Origin: JAADJA01 sp963840975
GTDB lineage: Bacteria; Bacteroidota; Bacteroidia; Bacteroidales; JAADJA01
Assembly (NCBI GenBank): GCA_963840975.1
Contig: CAWJBC010000014.1
Span: 1-64,000, forward strand
Direction of reading: 5' to 3'
DNA length: 64,000 nt
Shown: positions 37,713-44,310 of the stretch, in pieces
Layout of the letters: each line of letters begins with the position of its first letter
Numbering within the stretch: the stretch's first letter is position 1
Notes under the pieces: model-generated
The model's database searches: none
What the model was told of the DNA's origin: nothing
Seen by the model: the letters and a program-made list of their open reading frames with translations, nothing else
Made by a program: the position numbers and the translations under genes

Positions 37713-38744
37713 TTAGCTACCAAGAGCAGGAACCAATTCATTGATAAATGGATTTTGCACTCCGAGGAAAGTATAACCGTAACGAATGGCACGGCGTAAG
37801 ATCCTTCTGATCACATAACCTGCCTTGATATTGGAAGGCAGTTGACCATCAGCAATGGCGAAAACCACAGCCCTCAAATGATCAGCTATTACGCGCATGG
37901 CAATATCAGTTTCCTTTCCTGAACCGTAATCAATTCCGGTAATTTTTGCAATGTCGCGAATGACCGGTTGAAAAACATCGGTGTCGTAGTTCGATTTCAC
38001 TCCCTGAAGAACCATATTAAGTCTTTCGAAACCCATCCCGGTATCAACATGCTTTGATGGAAGTTTTTCAAGGCTACCATTGGCTTTGCGATTAAATTCA
38101 ATAAAAACCAGGTTCCAGATTTCAATGACTTCGGGGTGTCCCTGGTTAACCATTTCCCGTCCGGGTATTTCTAACTTATCTTTTGCATCCCTCAAATCGG
38201 CATGAATTTCAGAGCATGGACCGCAGGGACCGGAATCACCCATTTCCCAGAAATTATCTTTTTTCGAACCGAATAAAATCCGTTCATCCGGAATAATCTT
38301 CTTCCAGAAATCCAATGCTTCACGATCAGCTTCGAGGTTTTCCTGCTCATCTCCGCCAAAAACAGTAACATAAAGATCTTCTCTGTTGATTTTATAAACT
38401 TCGGTGAGCAGTTCCCACGCCCATTCGATTGCTTCTTTCTTGAAATAATCGCCAAATGACCAGTTGCCGAGCATTTCGAACATGGTATGATGATAGGTAT
38501 CGTGTCCCACCTCCTCAAGGTCGTTGTGCTTGCCCGAAACCCGAAGACATTTCTGGGTGTTGGCAATTCTGTGCGATACGGGATTGGAATTGCCAAGAAA
38601 AATATGTTTAAACTGGTTCATCCCGGCATTGGTAAACATCAATGTTGGATCATCTTTGATCACCATAGGTGCCGAGGGAATGATGCTATGTTGTTTCGAT
38701 TTGAAAAAATCGAAAAATTTATTCCTTACTTCGTTTGAATCCAT
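37713..38744 (-). CDS. alaS: Alanyl-tRNA synthetase, N-terminal catalytic segment
   Basis: Charges tRNA-Ala. Class II aminoacylation core: MDSNEVRNKFFDFFKSKQHS, HHTMFEMLGNWSFGDYFK, FGSKKDNFWEMGDSGPCGPC and GYVIRRILRRAIRYG are all in expected positions. As written it stops at TAA (37713-37715) after ...NELVPALGS; the next frame continues the protein. The start ATG at 38742-38744 is the natural one for the family. It is divergent from the M23 peptidase gene, with a shared 140-base spacer. Confidence 0.9.
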   Translation of the reverse strand: MDSNEVRNKFFDFFKSKQHSIIPSAPMVIKDDPTLMFTNAGMNQFKHIFLGNSNPVSHRIANTQKCLRVSGKHNDLEEVGHDTYHHTMFEMLGNWSFGDYFKKEAIEWAWELLTEVYKINREDLYVTVFGGDEQENLEADREALDFWKKIIPDERILFGSKKDNFWEMGDSGPCGPCSEIHADLRDAKDKLEIPGREMVNQGHPEVIEIWNLVFIEFNRKANGSLEKLPSKHVDTGMGFERLNMVLQGVKSNYDTDVFQPVIRDIAKITGIDYGSGKETDIAMRVIADHLRAVVFAIADGQLPSNIKAGYVIRRILRRAIRYGYTFLGVQNPFINELVPALGS

Positions 38745-38793
38745 TTTTTAATAAATATTAACAAATTTGCGTTAATTACTCTTTCTGAAAAGG

Positions 38794-38823
38794 TTGCAAA
38801 ATTAAATTAATTCATTAATTTTG
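38794..38823 (+). promoter_or_regulatory. Bacteroidota-type promoter for the M23 peptidase gene
   Basis: TTG at 38794-38796, 19 bases, then TAATTTTG at 38816-38823: a good match to the -33 TTG / -7 TAnnTTTG consensus with the preferred spacing. It lies 63 bases upstream of the ATG at 38887. Confidence 0.6.
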
Positions 38824-38886
38824 CCGCCAGAAAAAAATAATACTAACAATTGAATCCTTCCGTTAGTTGTTATCGTAAAAGATTTG

Positions 38887-39858
38887 ATGTCGAAAGTTAA
38901 ATACAAGTTCAATAAGAAATCGCTTCAGTTTGAAGTTGTTAAACATAATTTCAAAACAAGGCTCTTAAAAGTGCTTTCTTATCTTGCCACAGGCGCTGTT
39001 TTCTCCACAGTAGTCATCTTCTTTGCTTATACGTTTCTTGATTCGCCCAAAGAAAAAATTCTGAAGCGCGAAATAGCACAATACCAGGAGCAGTTTCAGA
39101 TGATCAACGAAAGGATAGAGCAATATGATGCTGTTTTGACGGAACTTGCCGATAGGGATGACAACATTTACCGTGTTATTTTTGAAGCCGAACCGGTTTC
39201 GAATGCTGTTCGAAAAGCAGGATTTGGAGGAACAGACCGGTATTCAAAATTAGAAGGATACAATAATTCCACCATTATTGTTAATACTGTAAAAAAGTTG
39301 GATAAGATACACAGCCAGCTTGTCGTACAGTCCAAATCGTTTGATGAGGTATTTGATTTGGCAAAGCGGAAAACAGAAATGTTAGCCTGCATTCCCGCAA
39401 TTCAACCCGTAAACAACAAAGACCTGAAAAGACTTTCGTCATATTATGGTTATCGTACCGATCCTATCTATAAAGTCAGAAAGTTTCATCCCGGCATTGA
39501 TTTTTCAGCACCTACAGGCACTGCTATTTATTCTACTGGTGACGGTGTTGTGAAAGAAATTTCCAATTCTCGGACAGGATACGGCAATACGCTTGTTATT
39601 GACCACGGCTATGGATACCAAACCATGTACGCCCACCTGCATCAGTTTAAAGTGAAGCAGGGCGAAAAAGTAAAAAGAGGTCAATTGATTGCAACCATCG
39701 GAAATACAGGTAAATCAACCGCACCTCACCTGCATTATGAAATCTGGAAAAACGGAAACAAAATCAATCCGGTATATTATTTCTTCAACGACCTTACACC
39801 CGGAGAGTACGAAACGGTATTAGACCTGTCGTCGCGTCAATCTCAATCAATGGATTAA
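38887..39858 (+). CDS. M23-family peptidase (LytM-type)
   Basis: A 323-residue envelope protein (ATG at 38887; the upstream TTG at 38884 adds one residue). One membrane helix (VLSYLATGAVFSTVVIFFAYTFL, about 28-50), a periplasmic coiled coil (KEKILKREIAQYQEQFQMINE and onwards), and a C-terminal lysostaphin-type domain with FHPGIDFSAPTGTAIY (His-Asp zinc ligands) and TMYAHLHQF and HLHYEIW. All metal ligands (HxxxD, HxH) are present, so it is an active endopeptidase of peptidoglycan. It probably forms an operon with the MerR-type gene 3 bases downstream. Confidence 0.85.
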   Translation: MSKVKYKFNKKSLQFEVVKHNFKTRLLKVLSYLATGAVFSTVVIFFAYTFLDSPKEKILKREIAQYQEQFQMINERIEQYDAVLTELADRDDNIYRVIFEAEPVSNAVRKAGFGGTDRYSKLEGYNNSTIIVNTVKKLDKIHSQLVVQSKSFDEVFDLAKRKTEMLACIPAIQPVNNKDLKRLSSYYGYRTDPIYKVRKFHPGIDFSAPTGTAIYSTGDGVVKEISNSRTGYGNTLVIDHGYGYQTMYAHLHQFKVKQGEKVKRGQLIATIGNTGKSTAPHLHYEIWKNGNKINPVYYFFNDLTPGEYETVLDLSSRQSQSMD

Positions 39859-39861
39859 TCC

Positions 39862-40200
39862 ATGAACCCGAAGGTTCCACAGTCTGGTAAACTTTTCTAT
39901 TCTATTGGTGAAGTAGCTAAAATGTTTGATGTGAATACTTCATTGATCCGTTTTTGGGAAAAGGAATTTGATATAATCAAACCAAAAAAAAATAAAAAGG
40001 GAAACCGCTTATTCACGCAGGCAGATGTGGATAATTTTCATATAATCTATAACCTGGCAAAGGAAAGGGGTTATACGCTTGAGGGAGTGAAAACCAAATT
40101 GAAAGAAAACAAAAAAGAAGATACTCTGGATAATTTTGAGGTCGTTAAGACCCTGAAAAAACTTAGGGAGTTCCTGGTGGAAGTCAAAAAAGATTTGTAA
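39862..40200 (+). CDS. MerR-family transcriptional regulator
   Basis: A 112-residue regulator: a MerR winged-helix at residues 10-80 (FYSIGEVAKMFDVNTSLIRFW, then FTQADVDNFHIIYNLAKERG and TLEGVKTKLKENK) plus a short helical end. It lacks the C-terminal effector domain, which is normal for short MerR proteins. It follows the M23 peptidase gene by 3 bases and the two are a conserved pair in many Bacteroidota. Target promoters are unknown. Confidence 0.82.
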   Translation: MNPKVPQSGKLFYSIGEVAKMFDVNTSLIRFWEKEFDIIKPKKNKKGNRLFTQADVDNFHIIYNLAKERGYTLEGVKTKLKENKKEDTLDNFEVVKTLKKLREFLVEVKKDL

Positions 40201-40247
40201 TCCTTTGCCTGAATAATTCATCACGCAATGGTTTGAAATGAAACAAA

Positions 40248-40815
40248 TTAAAAATATCTACCATTGATCAAAAATTCCTGGACATACTCCTCAATTCCAT
40301 CTTCCAGTGTATAAAAGGGTTCATTATATCCGGCACTCCTTAACTTTTCCATTTTTGCTTCGGTAAAATACTGGTATTTATCACGGATGTCTAAAGGTGT
40401 ATCAATAAATTCGATTTCTGGCTTTTTGTTTATTGCTCTGAAAGTTGAATTTGCCAAATCAAGAAAAGTCCTGGCTTTTCCGGTTCCTAAATTGTAAATG
40501 CCGGAATGGGTCTGGTGGTTCATAAAATAAAACAAAACGTCCACCACATCCTTTACATAAATAAAGTCGCGCAATTGTTTACCATCTTCAAATGAAGGAT
40601 TGTGCGAACGGAACAATTTCATTTTACCTGTTTCTGTAATTTGTTTGTGGGCGTGCAAAATCACTGATGCCATTCTGCCTTTGTGGTATTCGTTGGGTCC
40701 GTAAACATTAAAAAATTTAAAACCTGCCCAAAAAACAGGCTTTTGTTCCTGCTTCAAAGCCCATTTATCAAATTCATTTTTCGACTCTCCATAAGGATTC
40801 AATGGTTTCAGCTAT
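40248..40815 (-). CDS. hldD: ADP-heptose epimerase HldD, C-terminal segment
   Basis: Continuation of the frame of 40774-41214. It carries the catalytic lysine motif YGESKNEFDKW, then FKFFNVYGPNEYHKGRM, and the remainder of an extended SDR sugar epimerase (TGKARTFLDLANSTFRAI, TLEDGIEEYVQEF). The join is within 40803-40815: the N frame reads IEIAETIESLW and the next frame LKPLNPYGESK; removing one base near 40810 joins them as IEILKPLNPYGESK. Active site YxxxK is intact once joined. Adds the D-to-L glycero heptose step of LPS core. Confidence 0.8.
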
Positions 40816-41214
40816 TTCAATCAATGAATGGTCATCTGCGTAACCCCATTCACCCATGCCATAGGTGGCGGCTGATGAAGCATAAATAAGTGGAATGGCG
40901 AACTTTACACAGGCTTGCCATACCAATTTGGTATAATTCAGGTTTAATTTATCGAAAACCTGTTTATCAAACTCCGTTGTATCGGTTCGGGCGCCAATAT
41001 GAAAGATGATCTTCACCTCTGCCTGGTGGTTATCGAGCCAGGTAAAAAAATGATCACGGTTTACCTGCTCCAGGTAAATTTTATTTTCCAGGTTCTTGTT
41101 CTTCAGTGAATTTGAGAAGTCATCCACCACAACAATATCTCTGATACCTTTATTGTTCAGCTTATTGACGAGGCAACTGCCAATAAAACCTGCTGCTCCG
41201 GTTACTACAATCAT
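40774..41214 (-). CDS. hldD: ADP-heptose epimerase HldD, N-terminal segment
   Basis: Converts ADP-D-glycero-D-manno-heptose to the L-glycero form. The NAD motif GAAGFIGSCLVNKL lies at residues 6-19, the substrate contact region DDFSNSLKNKNLE at about 32, and the Ser/Thr block YASSAATYG near 119. As written it ends after ...ESLWRVEK at a TGA; an extra base near 40810 separates it from the rest. Both parts together give about 320 residues, the normal length. Implies this organism makes an LPS or related glycan with heptose. Confidence 0.82.
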   Translation of the reverse strand: MIVVTGAAGFIGSCLVNKLNNKGIRDIVVVDDFSNSLKNKNLENKIYLEQVNRDHFFTWLDNHQAEVKIIFHIGARTDTTEFDKQVFDKLNLNYTKLVWQACVKFAIPLIYASSAATYGMGEWGYADDHSLIEIAETIESLWRVEK

Positions 41215-41324
41215 CCTGTTTTGTTTATTTAATTGAATTACAAAGATAACCCGATCATCTTAATTTGGCGAATAATTTATAAAAGATCAAAGTTACGAAT
41301 GCGCGGAATATCAAAGAAAGTGAA

Positions 41325-42599
41325 CTAGAGTTGGCTCATTTTTTTCCAAAGTTTTTTACTCAAACCGGCTGATACCTCTGTTAAGGCATCTTCGTCAAGC
41401 ATTGTCATTTTTCTGTCTTTCACAATGAGTTTCCCATTGGAAATTACATGCTGAATGTGTCTGGATTCAATTCCATAAATGAAGTGGCTGAGGAAGTTAC
41501 CGGCATTGAATTCAGTTGGAGGATTGTAATCAAGTATCACCAAATTGTTTTCAGCGTTTCCTTTGAAATTGTTTTGGATTACGTACCGTTGAACATTTCT
41601 GAAACGGCTGTAAATCCCCGGCAAATCAATCTTATCGAAGTTGAGTCCGTTGAAATAGGATGCTTTTGCTGCGCGCAGCATGTCGCTGTGCATACCATCC
41701 GTTCCAAGCATGATGTTTTCTCCCAATCCCACCGAATTAAAGAATCCGACCCTGTTGTTTAAATTGCTTTCGGTATTCTGGGCAACCCAGGTTCCGGAGG
41801 CGTCAATTGTCCGCCGTTCAGTATCATTGAGGTGCAGGCAATGAACCAGGATGGATTTTGGATTTGCTAGACCTCCCAGCATTTTTATCCGCTCTATCAC
41901 GGTTTTCTGATGTTGCTGACTGCAATGTTCCTGATCGTATTTATCCTCAGCTACATGAATATGAATACCTGTTTTATATTTATCCGTTAAATTAACAGCT
42001 TTTTTGAATGTACTGTCACCAACAGTAAAAGAAGCATGTAATCCAACCAATCCCTGTCTGTGTTGCAGGTAGTTCGATGTTTCTTCCAGGGCTTGTTTTG
42101 CTTTGGTTGCGCCATCCCTGTCGGAGATTTCATAACAAAGAAGGTGTGAAATTCCCACGTCGTCAAACGCGCAGGCAATGGTTTCGAGACTGCCACTGAT
42201 GGCCCCGGGCGAGGAATGATGGTCAATTACAAAAGTGACTCCGTTTTTTGCACATTCCATTGCCGTGATCAAAGCGCTGATCCTGATCATTTCATGATCC
42301 AGGCATTTGTCTAATTTCCACCAAACGTATTTTAAAATTTCAACAAAATTTGCCGGATTATTTTTGGGAGCCGGCATTCCTACGGCAAGTGCAGAATATA
42401 CGTGATGATGCCCGTTGGCAAAAGCTTTGGTCACATATTTACCATTGCAATCAATGATGGCATTGCCTTCAGGAATTTTAGAATTTACAGGTAAAATAAA
42501 AATTTTACCCTCATCACCTTCATCCACCTTGATATTGGCTTTTGTGAATTCAAAGGTATTCCAGTTGATGAATGTGGCGTTTTTAAGGTAGATTGACAT
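41325..42599 (-). CDS. ssnA: SsnA-type putative aminohydrolase (amidohydrolase superfamily)
   Basis: A 424-residue metal-dependent hydrolase of the SsnA type. Metal ligands include FANGHHHVYSALA (about 60-72), HVAED near 210, HCLHL near 248 and LGTDGMHSDM near 290; these are the ADE-like histidines and the Asp of deaminases/chlorohydrolases. SsnA proteins occur with selenium-dependent molybdenum hydroxylases and are proposed to act on a heterocyclic substrate such as a purine. It is the last gene of the cluster 41325-46881 and is consistent with that role. Confidence 0.78.
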   Translation of the reverse strand: MSIYLKNATFINWNTFEFTKANIKVDEGDEGKIFILPVNSKIPEGNAIIDCNGKYVTKAFANGHHHVYSALAVGMPAPKNNPANFVEILKYVWWKLDKCLDHEMIRISALITAMECAKNGVTFVIDHHSSPGAISGSLETIACAFDDVGISHLLCYEISDRDGATKAKQALEETSNYLQHRQGLVGLHASFTVGDSTFKKAVNLTDKYKTGIHIHVAEDKYDQEHCSQQHQKTVIERIKMLGGLANPKSILVHCLHLNDTERRTIDASGTWVAQNTESNLNNRVGFFNSVGLGENIMLGTDGMHSDMLRAAKASYFNGLNFDKIDLPGIYSRFRNVQRYVIQNNFKGNAENNLVILDYNPPTEFNAGNFLSHFIYGIESRHIQHVISNGKLIVKDRKMTMLDEDALTEVSAGLSKKLWKKMSQL

Positions 42600-42644
42600 A
42601 ATTAAAGGATGTTAATTTGAAAAATACTTATTGGTTCAATTTTA

Positions 42645-43288
42645 TCAATAATAATGAGTCTTCACCTCCGGTTCCCACAAGGAACGATAGTCAACATTAA
42701 CTGCTCCTTTACATGATTCTTCCAGCAAACATTCGTCATGCGATGAAAGTGTGAGCATAGTCATCAGGCTGCAGGGATTTTTAGTGCATGTTCTTATTTG
42801 GCAAAGTTGTGTTTCGTTGCAACAGCTTCTTCCAAGAGGCCAGAAATAATCGTTCAGATTGGAAGCTGCATGACCTGAGAACAGGCTGATCAGCTTCATG
42901 GCATCAATACAACCTGACCTGATGACTTCATCGGTTGACAGCGGGCTTCTGATTGTGATCTTTTTCTTTAAATCATCATCCAGAATTTCAACGCAGCCTG
43001 TCCTTAACAAAACTCTTTGCATGTGGTAATCCATTATGGGAATCAGGTTTTCAGGATCTTTGATTCGGATCAAACCGGCATCAGAGGCGAGTTTGAGAAA
43101 GAAAGTGATTTTTTTTCGGAGCGGATCCGAAAATGCTGTGAATTGCAGGAGAACTTCATATAGTCCTTTTCCGCCATTGATCAGCCTTCCCCCGCATCCA
43201 TCAATCAGATCAGATACACTGCCGTTAAACTGAGTTCTTACAACCTTGCAAATTTCGAGCAACATATTGACCCTTTCTTCAATGCCGG
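42645..43288 (-). CDS. HhH/Fe-S-loop protein, C-terminal segment
   Basis: Continues the frame at 43287-43650. It contains VDYHMQRVLLRTG-like sequence (here IMDYHMQRVLLRTGCVEIL) and then a cysteine-rich segment with two clusters, RSCCNETQLCQIRTCTKNPC and ECLLEESCKGA. A helix-hairpin-helix-like helical core followed by cysteines recalls [4Fe-4S] DNA/base glycosylases (Nth, AGOG-like), but I cannot identify the family. With the frame restored it is about 335 residues. Place in the xanthine dehydrogenase/SsnA cluster suggests purine or base metabolism. Confidence 0.5.
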
Positions 43289-43650
43289 TCGAGTGTGCTG
43301 TGTTCCCTGTTGCCATCTTCAGAAAAAGCCTCCTGAAGATACCTTGCCATATCCTTATCGTTGCAAATACTGACATAGCCCGGATTGATCAATGGATGTT
43401 TTTTTTTCAACATTTGAAGAAAGGCAAACTCAATAAAGTCCCAACCCCAGAGGTTTAGTCTTTCGTTGTGCAAGTGATGGGTTTGATGGCAGATAGCCGT
43501 CGAAAGAAAATAAATTCTCAGTTTGGTTTCTCTGTCAGCTTCAAAGCGGATGAATTCGCGGTCGCGATATTCAGTCCGGACATTAACAACTCGGATGGCC
43601 TCTGCAACTTTCCGGCATTGATCCTCATTAACCACAACTTTTCGATCCAT
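43287..43650 (-). CDS. HhH/Fe-S-loop protein, N-terminal segment
   Basis: Starts at MDRKVVVNEDQCRKVAEAIR (ATG at 43650; an earlier ATG at 43656 or 43677 overlaps the CoA-binding gene). The helical N-terminus includes IYFLSTAICHQTHHLHNERL and WGWDFIEFAFLQMLKKKHP. The frame ends after ...NREHSTLDRH; removing one C of the CC at 43287-43288 gives STLD-GIEERVNMLLEICKVV and continues for about 210 residues. The start is 7 bases after the CoA-binding gene stop. Confidence 0.5.
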
Positions 43651-43657
43651 AGTCATT

Positions 43658-44110
43658 TTAATTGGGAAATTTACCAAATGATTTCTTTAACCAGCGGTGA
43701 AAACCGTGAATGCCTTTTACAGGTTCAGTAAACATCAGAATGCATTGACCCGAAATGATGTTTGATTCACTTTTATTATTTGCAAGTATCGTTTTTTTAT
43801 CTGCCGATCCTTGCTGAAGCCAGATGTGTTTGATTCCTTTCTGCTCTGCTTCACGGATCAGGATTTCGGTAATGGCAGGTTTGGTATTGAGCACAATTCC
43901 TGTCACTTCCGGAGGCAGGGATTGGATGCTTTTAAAACATTTTACTCCTTCAAACTCTTCCAGGTTTGGGTTGACAGGGAAGACATTCACTCCTTTTTTT
44001 GCCAATTCTTTAAAAATGGTATTTCCGAATTTGTTTTTGGTACGTGAAACACCTGCAACAGCAATGTTTGCCTGACCCATGAATTCATTTATTGCATTTA
44101 AATTCCCCAT
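43658..44110 (-). CDS. CoA-binding-domain protein (YccU-like)
   Basis: A 150-residue single-domain protein with a Rossmann-like CoA_binding_2 fold: IAVAGVSRTKNKFGNTIF at residues 16-33, the second strand VNVFPVNPNLEEFEG, and IWLQQGSADKKTILANN near 95. It lacks the ATP-grasp and catalytic domains of full acyl-CoA synthetases. Short YccU-like proteins bind CoA and are thought to be regulatory. Second gene of the minus-strand cluster after the xanthine dehydrogenase. Confidence 0.75.
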   Translation of the reverse strand: MGNLNAINEFMGQANIAVAGVSRTKNKFGNTIFKELAKKGVNVFPVNPNLEEFEGVKCFKSIQSLPPEVTGIVLNTKPAITEILIREAEQKGIKHIWLQQGSADKKTILANNKSESNIISGQCILMFTEPVKGIHGFHRWLKKSFGKFPN

Positions 44111-44186
44111 AAAACTTGTATTTATTATTTTATTGATTTGTTATCAATATTGATCAAGGGTTGAATTTGCAATTTATTCATATTTA

Positions 44187-44281
44187 GCCACAAAGACAGA
44201 AAGACTCAAAGTTACACAAAGAAAATTTTGTATATTCTAAATAGAATTTAGTGATTCTTAGTGTCTTAGATACTTTGTGGC
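44187..44281. repeat. Palindromic intergenic repeat (GCCACAAAG ... CTTTGTGGC)
   Basis: Arms GCCACAAAG (44187-44195) and CTTTGTGGC (44273-44281), with imperfect pairing running inward (CACAAAGACAGAAAGACTCAAAG against CTTAGTGTCTTAGATACTTTGTG). The repeat of CACAAAG blocks is like dispersed intergenic elements of Bacteroidota. It sits between xanthine dehydrogenase and the CoA-binding gene, so it may form a hairpin in the cluster transcript. Confidence 0.5.
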
Positions 44282-44310
44282 ATATATATTTTAACTCTTG
44301 ATTCGCATTA

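Noticed and set aside
36115..38744. Programmed frameshift in alaS
   Set aside because: No slippery sequence or stimulator was seen; two separate single-base insertions restore the family consensus, so errors are simpler.
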